Source of the DNA: CAKZNE01 sp963976435
GTDB lineage: Bacteria > Bacteroidota > Bacteroidia > Flavobacteriales > Schleiferiaceae
Length of the DNA: 64,000 nucleotides
Reading direction: 5' to 3'
Assembly: GCA_963976435.1 (NCBI GenBank)
Contig: CAXBKQ010000020.1
Location: forward strand, 1 to 64,000
The position numbers and the translations under genes were made by a program. Under the pieces are notes generated by a model that was not told the origin of the DNA, ran no database searches, and worked only from the letters and a program-made list of their open reading frames with translations. Shown piece by piece: positions 28,481 to 36,209 of the stretch. Every line of letters begins with the position of its first letter. The first letter of the stretch is position 1.

Positions 28481-29839
28481 ATGAAAGTACATTTTATTGC
28501 AATTGGAGGAAGTGCCATGCACAATCTTGCCATTGCCCTTCACAAAAAAGGATATCAAATTAGCGGAAGCGATGATGAAATTTTCGAACCCTCCAAAGGA
28601 AGATTAGCAAAGTATGGACTCCTGCCTTCAAGCCAAGGATGGGAAGTGGATAGAATTGTAGAAGATTTGGATTTTGTAGTTCTTGGAATGCATGCCAAAA
28701 AGGATAATCCTGAACTTATTAGGGCTAAGGAATTAGGATTAAAAATAATGTCCTACCCAGAATTTCTATATGAACAAAGTAAGGATAAAACAAGAGTTGT
28801 AATTGCTGGTTCACATGGAAAAACCAGTATTACCTCCATGATATTACATGCCCTTCATTACCATGATCGCGATTGTGATTTTATGGTTGGAGCCCAATTG
28901 GATGGTTTTGAAACCATGGTAAAACTTACAGAGGAAAATGAATTTATGATTTTAGAAGGAGATGAATACCTTTCTTCTCCTATGGATTTAAGACCCAAGT
29001 TTATTCACTATCATCCTAATATTGCTTTAATTTCTGGTATTGCCTGGGATCATGTAAATGTATTTCCAACATTCGAAAAATATATTGAACAGTTTGATTC
29101 TTTCCTTAAAACCATTGAACCTGGTGGAGCGGTAATTTATAATGAATTGGATGATATTGTACAAAAGGTGGTAGATAGAACCAGCAATGAAATTAAAAAA
29201 TTCCCCTATTCCCTACCCGATTATAAAATTGATAATGGAACTTATTTAATAGCCTCGGAAATGGAGGGCTTTATTCCCCTCGAAATTATTGGTAAACACA
29301 ATATGAATAATCTGGAAGGTGCAAGATGGATTTGCAATCAGATGGGTTTAAGTGATGAAGAATTTTATGAGGCTATAGTAAGTTTTAAAGGGGCTTCAAG
29401 AAGGCTGGAAACCCTTATCCATAAAAATGGATTAAGTGTTTATAGAGATTTTGCACATGCCCCCTCAAAGCTCAGTGCAACGGTTAGTGCGGTAAAAGAA
29501 AGTTTTCCAAATAAAAAGCTCATTGCTTGTTTTGAACTTCACACTTTTAGTAGTTTGAATTTAGAATTTATGCAGCAATACCAAGGAAGTATGGATGCTG
29601 CAGATGAAGCTATGGTATATTTCAACCCCCAAGTAGTTGCCCATAAAGGGTTAGAGGAATTAAAACTTGAAGCGGTGAAAAAAGCTTTTGGCTCTGAAGA
29701 AATTGAGGTTTATGATGATAATTCCAAGCTTTTATCCAGTTTAAAATCTAAAATTGATGGAAATTCTATTGCCTTAATTATGAGCTCTGGAAGCTTTGAT
29801 GGAATAAATTGGAAAGAAGAATTAAACCCAGATAGCTAA
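28481..29839 (+). CDS. mpl: UDP-N-acetylmuramate:peptide ligase (Mpl-like)
   Basis: 452 residues from the ATG at 28481. An in-frame ATG at 28460 overlaps a TAGATTTG promoter box (28453-28460), so the later start is better. Mur-ligase order: nucleotide fold MKVHFIAIGGSAMHNLAIAL, ATP loop AGSHGKTSITSM, EGDEYLSSP, GIAWDHVNVFPT, and FAHAPSKLSATV. Mpl attaches recovered tripeptide to UDP-MurNAc in peptidoglycan recycling. It is cytosolic. The EGDEY and AHAPSK motifs favour Mpl over MurC. Confidence 0.9.
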   Translation: MKVHFIAIGGSAMHNLAIALHKKGYQISGSDDEIFEPSKGRLAKYGLLPSSQGWEVDRIVEDLDFVVLGMHAKKDNPELIRAKELGLKIMSYPEFLYEQSKDKTRVVIAGSHGKTSITSMILHALHYHDRDCDFMVGAQLDGFETMVKLTEENEFMILEGDEYLSSPMDLRPKFIHYHPNIALISGIAWDHVNVFPTFEKYIEQFDSFLKTIEPGGAVIYNELDDIVQKVVDRTSNEIKKFPYSLPDYKIDNGTYLIASEMEGFIPLEIIGKHNMNNLEGARWICNQMGLSDEEFYEAIVSFKGASRRLETLIHKNGLSVYRDFAHAPSKLSATVSAVKESFPNKKLIACFELHTFSSLNLEFMQQYQGSMDAADEAMVYFNPQVVAHKGLEELKLEAVKKAFGSEEIEVYDDNSKLLSSLKSKIDGNSIALIMSSGSFDGINWKEELNPDS

Positions 29840-29878
29840 AATAGAACTGAAATAGTATTTTTGTCGACAAGTACAACT

Positions 29879-30424
29879 ATGATAAAGAAGCAACTCCTTA
29901 GCGAATACCAGGTTTCTATAATTCTAAATCGATTGGCATGCCAGCTTGTTGAGATACATGGAGATTTCTCTGAAACAGTTCTCATTGGTTTGCAACCTCG
30001 TGGAGCAAATGTTTTGGAAATGCTTTTATCATTATTAAAATCCAAAGGCTTTTCAAATATCAACCATGGCCTATTAGACATCACCTTTTTTAGAGACGAC
30101 TTTAGAAGAAGAGAAGCTCCCTTGGAGGCAAACCGTACTAAAATTGATGTTCTACTAGAAGGCAAAAGAGTGGTTTTTATTGATGATGTTCTGTATACCG
30201 GAAGATCCGTAAGATCCGCTTTAGATGCCATTCACTCTTTTGGAAGACCCAAGGATATTGAGCTTTTAATATTAATTGATAGGCGCTTCTCAAGAGAATT
30301 ACCTATTCAACCCGATTATACAGGAAAACAAGTGGATTCTCTTGCTAGTGAAAGAGTTTTAGTGGATTGGGAAAAAAAGTTTGGAGATCACAGTGTATAT
30401 CTTATAAAACCAAAGAATGAGTGA
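29879..30424 (+). CDS. pyrR: PyrR-type phosphoribosyltransferase/pyrimidine regulator
   Basis: 181 residues from the ATG at 29879. An upstream TTG at 29861 lies inside a TATTTTTG promoter box (29856-29863), which argues against it. The PRTase signature VVFIDDVLYTGRSVRSAL lies near residue 97, and the family motifs GLQPRGA and DITFFRDDF are present. PyrR has uracil phosphoribosyltransferase activity and, in Firmicutes, binds pyr mRNA. I see no attenuator upstream, so only the enzyme role is supported. It overlaps pyrB by 8 bp. Confidence 0.92.
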   Translation: MIKKQLLSEYQVSIILNRLACQLVEIHGDFSETVLIGLQPRGANVLEMLLSLLKSKGFSNINHGLLDITFFRDDFRRREAPLEANRTKIDVLLEGKRVVFIDDVLYTGRSVRSALDAIHSFGRPKDIELLILIDRRFSRELPIQPDYTGKQVDSLASERVLVDWEKKFGDHSVYLIKPKNE

Positions 30425-31358
30425 ACTTAGTGTAGATCATTTATTAGGTATCAAAAATCTAACTTCTGAGGATATTGAATTAATATTCAATACCGCCGAT
30501 GAGTTTAAAGATATTATAAATAGACCCATAAAAAAGGTACCCAGTTTAAGAGATATTACTGTGGCTAATTTATTTTTTGAAAACTCCACAAGAACAAGAT
30601 TGTCTTTTGAACTAGCAGAAAAAAGATTGTCTGCAGATGTTATTAATTTTTCAGCTTCCTCTTCCTCAGTAAAAAAAGGGGAAAGCCTTGTTGATACTGT
30701 AAATAATATTTTGTCCATGAAAGTGGACTTGGTAGTAATGAGGCATCCAAATCCTGGTGCTGCAGTTTTTCTTTCTCAAAATGTAAATAGCACAATTATC
30801 AATGCCGGTGATGGCGCTCATGAACATCCTACACAGGCCTTATTAGACGCTTTTAGTATACGAGAAAAATATGGCGAAGTAAAAGGTAAAAAGGTAGTTA
30901 TTGTCGGCGACATTCTTCATTCTAGGGTAGCCTTGAGCAATATTTTTTGCCTACAGAAATTGGGTGCAGAAGTAATGGTATGTGGACCTCAAACACTTAT
31001 TCCCAAATATATTTCCTCACTAGGAGTAAAGGTTGAAACCAATTTGATAAAAGCTTTAAATTGGTGTGATATCGCCAATATGCTTAGAGTTCAACATGAA
31101 AGGCAGGATATTAACTATTTTCCTAGCATTAGAGAATATACGCTTCAATATGGCTTGAATATGGAAATCCTGAATAAATTGGAAAACCGTATTACCGTAA
31201 TGCACCCAGGACCAATAAACCGAGGAGTAGAGATTACTAGTGAAGTGGCAGACAGCGATCAGGCTATAATTCTAAATCAGGTGGAGAATGGTGTAGCTAT
31301 TCGAATGGCAGTTTTATTTCTCCTTGCCTCCAAAAAACATATGAATTTTAAATCCTAA
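30417..31358 (+). CDS. pyrB: Aspartate carbamoyltransferase catalytic subunit
   Basis: 313 residues, standard length. It makes carbamoyl-aspartate in pyrimidine synthesis. Carbamoyl-phosphate motif FFENSTRTRLSFE (53-65), HPTQALLDAF near 136, VGDILHSRVA near 160, and HPGPINRG near 262 are all present. It overlaps pyrR by 8 bp, the common pyrR-pyrB arrangement. No regulatory pyrI gene is adjacent. Confidence 0.97.
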   Translation: MSELSVDHLLGIKNLTSEDIELIFNTADEFKDIINRPIKKVPSLRDITVANLFFENSTRTRLSFELAEKRLSADVINFSASSSSVKKGESLVDTVNNILSMKVDLVVMRHPNPGAAVFLSQNVNSTIINAGDGAHEHPTQALLDAFSIREKYGEVKGKKVVIVGDILHSRVALSNIFCLQKLGAEVMVCGPQTLIPKYISSLGVKVETNLIKALNWCDIANMLRVQHERQDINYFPSIREYTLQYGLNMEILNKLENRITVMHPGPINRGVEITSEVADSDQAIILNQVENGVAIRMAVLFLLASKKHMNFKS

Positions 31359-31380
31359 TTTCCCATCAAAATTATTCCCT

Positions 31381-32145
31381 ATGAAACTTATCTTAAAACT
31401 TATATCAGCCTTTGTCCTTTTTTCTCAAATTTCTTTTGGGCAATGTACTCCAGACACTACACTAACCGGAAGTAATTTTTATTTTGCTCCGCCAAATAGT
31501 CAATATATAACCATCAATGGTGTGGATTACGCTATTATGCCTTATGCTGAGACGGGTGTAAACTATGATGAAGTTTTACAATTTAAAATCCCAAGCGATA
31601 CTACTGTAAATTCATTAAGCGCAACTATAGATTATTTAAAGGTTTTGTCAATTAGCAACTTACCTGCAAGCTTTCAATTAAACTGTAATCCATCCAATTG
31701 CACCTTCCCAGGTGGTTCTTTCGGTTGTGTTCAAATGACGGGTATTGGCGGTCAGGCTGATTCTATTTTGCTAAAAGTTGTGGTAGAACTTCAATTTTCA
31801 AATGGTGGAAATTTATTTACTGCCGTAGATACTATCAAGGACATTATTTTGGTAACTCAAGGTAGCATGGGATTGGAAAATAATAGAAATAATGAGCTTC
31901 TTTTAAATACCTATCCAAATCCAGTAAATGATAGAATGAATATCACTTTTATTGGAAATGATAGTGAAACCTATATTAGGATTTACAGCATGGAAGGAGC
32001 CCTTATTTTTCAAAAGAGATATGAGACTAATTCTGGAAAGAATAATATAGACCTGGACTTAAAAGATATTCCCAGCGGACTTTATATACTTTCCATTCAC
32101 AATGGTAATGAAAGCTCTAGCAGCCAAGTATCTGTGAATCATTAA
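31381..32145 (+). CDS. Secreted protein with T9SS type A sorting domain
   Basis: 254 residues. Signal peptide ends near QISFGQ. The central 150 residues are beta-rich with four cysteines (NCNPSNCTFPGGSFGC) and no known catalytic motif. The C-terminal 80 residues (NTYPNPVNDRMNITF ... LKDIPSGLYILSIHNG) form a T9SS sorting domain, so the product should reach the cell surface. It starts 22 bp after pyrB, and its stop overlaps the rnz start by one base, so it is wedged in a housekeeping unit. Confidence 0.82.
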   Translation: MKLILKLISAFVLFSQISFGQCTPDTTLTGSNFYFAPPNSQYITINGVDYAIMPYAETGVNYDEVLQFKIPSDTTVNSLSATIDYLKVLSISNLPASFQLNCNPSNCTFPGGSFGCVQMTGIGGQADSILLKVVVELQFSNGGNLFTAVDTIKDIILVTQGSMGLENNRNNELLLNTYPNPVNDRMNITFIGNDSETYIRIYSMEGALIFQKRYETNSGKNNIDLDLKDIPSGLYILSIHNGNESSSSQVSVNH

Positions 32146-33092
32146 TGAATTTAGAACTTACCATTTTAGGTTGTAATTCGGCAATTCCATTAATAAATCG
32201 AAATCCAACCTCCCAGTTTTTAAGTATTCATAGCCGGCAATTTTTAATTGATTGTGGAGAAGGTACCCAAATAAGGTTACGAGAAAATGGAATTGGATTT
32301 GGTAGAATCAATCACATTCTTATTAGCCATCTTCACGGCGATCATTGCTTCGGATTAGTCCCACTTCTCAGTAGCCTCCACCTTTTGGATAGGCATAAAG
32401 AAATCCATATTTATGGTCCATCGGGATTAAAAAACATTGTAAACCTTCAAATGAAGGCGCAAGGAAGTTGGTTAAAATTCCCTTTGATTTTTCATGAATT
32501 AGTAATTGGAAAAAAAGAATTGATTTTTGAAGATGAAAAGATTTTAGTACACTCCTTCCCTCTTGATCATGGAATAAATTGCTGGGGCTTTTTATTTGAA
32601 GAAAAACCACTTCCAAAAAATATTATTCCAGAAAGGATAAAAGAACTTTCTATTCCTATTCCAGAAATAAAGAAAATTAAAAATGGTGAAGACTGGCAGG
32701 ATGAAAATGGGAAGACCTATAAAAACTCTTACCTATGCACCAAGGGCCCAGATTCTTTAAGCTATGCATTTTGTACAGATACCCTACCCCTTGAAAACTT
32801 AGGAGAATATATAAACAAACCTCCCAGTCTATTATATCACGAGGCTACTTTTTTAAATGATCAAATTAAAAGAGCGAAGCAAACGAATCATACTACTGCT
32901 AAACAAGCTGGAGAAATAGCAAAAAGACTGAATTGCGATCATTTGATTATTGGTCATTTTTCTGCGCGTTATTCAGAGTTTGAAGCCTTTCAAGAGGAGG
33001 CCAGCACAGAATTTGAAAATACCCATTTGGCGGTGGAAGGGAGAAAGTACAGCATCAATCATAAACAGGCGAAGAAGCTTATTATAGAATAA
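32145..33092 (+). CDS. rnz: Ribonuclease Z
   Basis: 315 residues. A metallo-beta-lactamase fold endonuclease that trims tRNA 3' ends. Zinc motif SHLHGDH (61-67) with H62, H64, D66 and H67; further ligands in FPLDHGI, CTDT and IGHFSARY. The N-terminus LTILGCNSAIP and DCGEGTQIRLR are typical of RNase Z. This matters here because the tRNA in the window does not encode CCA. The start ATG overlaps the previous stop (TAATG). Confidence 0.95.
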   Translation: MNLELTILGCNSAIPLINRNPTSQFLSIHSRQFLIDCGEGTQIRLRENGIGFGRINHILISHLHGDHCFGLVPLLSSLHLLDRHKEIHIYGPSGLKNIVNLQMKAQGSWLKFPLIFHELVIGKKELIFEDEKILVHSFPLDHGINCWGFLFEEKPLPKNIIPERIKELSIPIPEIKKIKNGEDWQDENGKTYKNSYLCTKGPDSLSYAFCTDTLPLENLGEYINKPPSLLYHEATFLNDQIKRAKQTNHTTAKQAGEIAKRLNCDHLIIGHFSARYSEFEAFQEEASTEFENTHLAVEGRKYSINHKQAKKLIIE

Positions 33093-33127
33093 AAAAAGCG
33101 CCTATTATACTTGATAATAGACGCTTT
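33091..33127 (-). terminator. Rho-independent terminator of the PDZ gene
   Basis: A 14-bp stem (33095-33108 with 33114-33127) has a 5-base loop. It pairs fully on the minus strand with one G·U, and ends in seven T on that strand. On the plus strand the same position is a mismatch and no T-run follows, so it serves the gene at 33153 rather than rnz. Confidence 0.8.
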
Positions 33128-33152
33128 CGTCGCTTGTAGTTTAGCTAGAGAT

Positions 33153-34535
33153 TTATTGTTTTATCAATTTTTCAGTAAATATTTTATCACCACTTTTTAA
33201 AGCTAGAAAATAGATTCCAGATGAAAACTCTGTGAGATTAATATCATTCTTAAACCTTCCATTTTCCGATCTAATGGTAGAATTATAAATTTCTGATCCG
33301 CTGGCATCAAAAACATACATTTCTAGACTTTCAACATCCTCAAGATTGGCTTCAACTTTAAAATTACCTTCACCAGGATTTGGGAATACCTTAATATCTA
33401 TTTCATCAAATTCAGAAGATTTGGAAACTCCCAATGCTTTGTGTACCATTTCTTCTTCTTCGGTGCTTAGCTTTTCAACTAGTATTTTTATCATCACATT
33501 GTCGCCAAAATCTAGGTCATCATCAGAATTGAAGAAAATATTCATATCATCATCAGCATTAAATCTATTGATTTGAAACTCTGAAACCCTTTCTCCTAGT
33601 ACAATATCTCTGGCCATTCTTTCTCCATCCCTTTCGAAAACCAGATTTATTTTTTCTCCTTTTTCAGTACCATTCATTATTTCAATGAAGGATTTGGAGT
33701 TATTCATTTCTGTTCCATTAATTTCCACTATAACATCATTGGCTAATAGCCCAGATTCCTCTGCTGCACTACCTTCCACAATTTTAGTTATTTTAACTCC
33801 CTCTTCAGATTCCAAGCTATAATGTACCCCTAAAAACCCTTTGTTGGAATTCGCTTGAAGACCTTCTAAAGCCCTCATTTTTTGGCCTAATTCTTTTTGG
33901 GCAAGGTTTAATTTCATTAGGGCATCACCCGAATTAAAAACTATTTTATTATCCTCTCTTTCCCCTAATTCCAAATTTAGTTTTTTGGACTTCCCATCTC
34001 TTTCAACCTTTACTTTTACCTTATCACCAATTTTTTTGGCATGAATCTTATTTACTAGATCACTATAATCACCAACATGCTCACCATCAAATTCTGTTAC
34101 TATATCTCCCTTTTCAAAACCAGCCTTTTCTGCAGGACCACCTTCAATTATTTTACTTAATTCTGCCTTGCCGTTCTTTGTAGAACCAATAATTCCCATA
34201 AAGGCAATTTTCTCCTTTTTTGTATGGTTTCCAAAATATATTTTATTTGGAAATCGGTGGGTTTGGCTATCAGCCTCGCCATTCTTCTTTACTATTACTT
34301 CGATGCTACCATCTTCAACGGAGATATTAATATCTTCAAGACCATCTACCTGTTCCATTAACTCTCTAAGGTTCTCCGCATCAGTGAAATCAATTTCTTT
34401 TACTATCCTTTTAGTTTCACCATCTTTGGTAACAGTAACATCTATTTTGATTTTATTTTTTTCTTGAGCTTGTGCCGGGAAAGCCATTAAAGCCATGAAA
34501 ATGAGCGATAAAAAACTTGAGATTATCTTTTTCAT
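33153..34535 (-). CDS. Secreted two-PDZ protein with T9SS sorting domain, no protease domain
   Basis: 460 residues. Signal peptide ends at AFPAQAQ. Two PDZ domains: about 108-195 (FMGIIGSTKNGKAELSKIIE, GGPAEKAGFEKGDIV) and about 232-320 (FLGVHYSLESEEGV, SAAEESGLLANDVIVEING). The tail from about 385 (VFPNPGEGNFKVEAN ... SGIYFLALKSGDK) is a T9SS sorting domain. No HtrA or C-terminal-protease catalytic domain is present. A protein-binding role at the surface is likely. Transcribed from its own promoter at 34585-34556 and closed by its own terminator. Confidence 0.87.
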   Translation of the reverse strand: MKKIISSFLSLIFMALMAFPAQAQEKNKIKIDVTVTKDGETKRIVKEIDFTDAENLRELMEQVDGLEDINISVEDGSIEVIVKKNGEADSQTHRFPNKIYFGNHTKKEKIAFMGIIGSTKNGKAELSKIIEGGPAEKAGFEKGDIVTEFDGEHVGDYSDLVNKIHAKKIGDKVKVKVERDGKSKKLNLELGEREDNKIVFNSGDALMKLNLAQKELGQKMRALEGLQANSNKGFLGVHYSLESEEGVKITKIVEGSAAEESGLLANDVIVEINGTEMNNSKSFIEIMNGTEKGEKINLVFERDGERMARDIVLGERVSEFQINRFNADDDMNIFFNSDDDLDFGDNVMIKILVEKLSTEEEEMVHKALGVSKSSEFDEIDIKVFPNPGEGNFKVEANLEDVESLEMYVFDASGSEIYNSTIRSENGRFKNDINLTEFSSGIYFLALKSGDKIFTEKLIKQ

Positions 34536-34555
34536 AATTCTATTGTTTGAGATAC

Positions 34556-34585
34556 CAAATTTAGGATCTAACTGTTTGTAATCAA
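34556..34585 (-). promoter_or_regulatory. Bacteroidota promoter of the PDZ/T9SS gene
   Basis: On the minus strand TTG (34585-34583), a 19-base spacer and TAAATTTG (34563-34556) match the consensus exactly. The ATG at 34535 follows 20 bases on. Confidence 0.75.
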
Positions 34586-34636
34586 GTTAATTGAAAAGTT
34601 AAATATCCGTTAAAGAACCTTAAACCTTTTATTCAA

Positions 34637-34819
34637 ATGGAAGAGTATTTTTTCAAATGTCCTTTTTGTTTTAGTGAAGTATCCATATTAGTAGATCTTT
34701 CGGTGAACACTCAGGAGTATATTGAGGATTGTGAAAGATGCTGCAACCCGCTTGAATTTAGTATTAATTCAGATGGCGAAAACATAAGTTATTTTAATTA
34801 CAAAGGCTTAGATCAATAA
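34637..34819 (+). CDS. Small CPxCG-type cysteine-rich protein
   Basis: 60 residues. KCPFC (residues 8-12) and CERCC (32-36) give two CxxC pairs, matching the small cysteine-rich 'CPXCG motif' family with a likely zinc ribbon. The usual glycine after the first pair is replaced by phenylalanine. Cytosolic, function unknown. Divergent from the PDZ gene and convergent with the DUF493 gene, 5 bp apart at their ends. Confidence 0.8.
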   Translation: MEEYFFKCPFCFSEVSILVDLSVNTQEYIEDCERCCNPLEFSINSDGENISYFNYKGLDQ

Positions 34820-34824
34820 AAATA

Positions 34825-35112
34825 TTATAGGCTTATTAAGCCTTCAATTCCTTCTGCTGCTTTATATCTTTCAATAACTTTTGCTGGGCTAATCATTAAT
34901 TCCTTGGCGGTAATACTCAAGAAATTTCCTTTTCGCGATTGCCTAACTGTTACCTCTGCTTGCTCGGTATCAAATAGACTTTCTACTTGGGATAGTTTCT
35001 TGTTATCAGATGGAATAATGAATTTATACATATATACAGCAGGCCATTCCTGATCTTTTTCCAACTGAAGCTCTAATTTTTTATACTTCTCTTCTTTTTC
35101 CTTATCCGTCAT
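34825..35112 (-). CDS. DUF493 family protein
   Basis: 95 residues from the ATG at 35112. The open frame extends to an ATG at 35175, but a TATTTTTG promoter box (35154-35147) lies inside that extension, and DUF493 members are about 90-100 residues, so the inner start is preferred. Family pattern: WPAVYMYKFIIPS, then VRQSRKGNFLSITAKELM. Members have a ferredoxin-like fold with a suspected regulatory role. Divergent from the Mpo1-like gene. Confidence 0.85.
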   Translation of the reverse strand: MTDKEKEEKYKKLELQLEKDQEWPAVYMYKFIIPSDNKKLSQVESLFDTEQAEVTVRQSRKGNFLSITAKELMISPAKVIERYKAAEGIEGLISL

Positions 35113-35185
35113 CTTCGAATCACTAAAATCCCTAGTTTGTGAACCACAAAAATAAACTAACTTAGATTTTGACAAAGATAATTAT

Positions 35186-35665
35186 ATGAAAGCTATCCAA
35201 ACTTGGTTTGATGAATATGCCGAAAGTCATCAAAACCCCATCAATAAATTGTTTCATTGGATTTGTATTCCTCTCATCGTTTTTAGCCTATTAGGCTTAT
35301 TGGCCTCAATTCCCAGCGATTTTCTCCAAAACTTGGTTGGAGAAAATCTCAAGCCCTATATTCATTTTGGAACTGTTTTGCTTATAGCATCTTTAATTTT
35401 TTATTTGAGTTTATCTATTCCAATGGCCATTGGAATGTTGATTTTTAGTCTTCTTTGTCTACAGGGAATTGTTTGGATAGAAAATTCAGAATTCCCATTA
35501 TGGTTGGTTTCTTTAATTATTTTTGCCCTTGCTTGGATAGGTCAATTTATTGGTCATTCCATAGAAGGTAAAAAACCTTCTTTTATAAAGGACCTACAAT
35601 TCCTAATGATTGGTCCGGCATGGCTTTTAGGATTTATATATAAAAAATTGGGAATCCCTTATTAG
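35186..35665 (+). CDS. Mpo1-like (DUF962) membrane protein
   Basis: 159 residues with about four membrane helices. The family signature is clear: FDEYAESHQNPINKLFHWIC at 8-27 and WIGQFIGHSIEGKKPSF near 115. Yeast Mpo1 is an iron-dependent dioxygenase of 2-hydroxy fatty acids; the histidines of SHQNP, FHW and IGH are kept, so a similar fatty-acid oxidation role is possible. It starts 4 bp before the AAA ATPase gene, in a unit that continues into recQ. Confidence 0.85.
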   Translation: MKAIQTWFDEYAESHQNPINKLFHWICIPLIVFSLLGLLASIPSDFLQNLVGENLKPYIHFGTVLLIASLIFYLSLSIPMAIGMLIFSLLCLQGIVWIENSEFPLWLVSLIIFALAWIGQFIGHSIEGKKPSFIKDLQFLMIGPAWLLGFIYKKLGIPY

Positions 35666-35669
35666 AAAT

Positions 35670-36209
35670 ATGGACAAAACCAAAAGGGTAATTATTACCG
35701 GAGGCCCTGGAACAGGGAAAACTACCCTATTAGAATTATTAAAGGAAAAGGGATTTCCCTGTCATCTTGAGGTAGCTCGCAAAGTTATTAAAGAACAACT
35801 TGAACTGGAAAGTGATTTAGTACCATGGCTAGATTTGGTAAATTTTAGCATTCTAGTAAATGAAGGTCAAATCGCACAATTCAATGCTGTGAATGAAGGC
35901 ATTTGTAATTTTTATGATAGAGGAGTTCCGGATGTACTCGCCTATTTGAGAAAGGAGGGGATTTTTGAAGAAAAACTTGAAAAATCAGCTGAAATATACC
36001 GCTATCATCCAAGCGTATTTGTACTTCCTCCCTGGCCGGAAATTTATGGAACTGATAACGAAAGGCGAGAAGATTTAAAGGCTATGATTGAGATAAACTC
36101 CAAGATTATAGAAGTTTATGAAGATTATGGCTATAAAGTAATTACTCTTCCAAAAGTAAGTCCCGAAGAAAGGATAAAAATAATTATTGATGAATTAAAA
36201 TTGGAATGA
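35670..36209 (+). CDS. AAA-type ATPase/kinase-like protein (AAA_28)
   Basis: 179 residues. Walker A GGPGTGKTTLLELL at 11-24; FYDRGVPDVLAYL near 82 is the Walker-B-like segment seen in this group, followed by PPWPEIYGTDNERRED. These features match a small P-loop family with kinase-like fold found across Bacteroidota. No substrate is known. Its TGA stop overlaps the recQ ATG (ATGA), giving translational coupling, and it follows the Mpo1-like gene by 4 bp. Confidence 0.82.
   Translation: MDKTKRVIITGGPGTGKTTLLELLKEKGFPCHLEVARKVIKEQLELESDLVPWLDLVNFSILVNEGQIAQFNAVNEGICNFYDRGVPDVLAYLRKEGIFEEKLEKSAEIYRYHPSVFVLPPWPEIYGTDNERREDLKAMIEINSKIIEVYEDYGYKVITLPKVSPEERIKIIIDELKLE

Noticed and set aside
29840..29878. 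PyrR-dependent attenuator ahead of pyrR
   Set aside because: Only 39 bases separate mpl and pyrR; no antiterminator-terminator pair fits. A TATTTTTG box is all that is visible.
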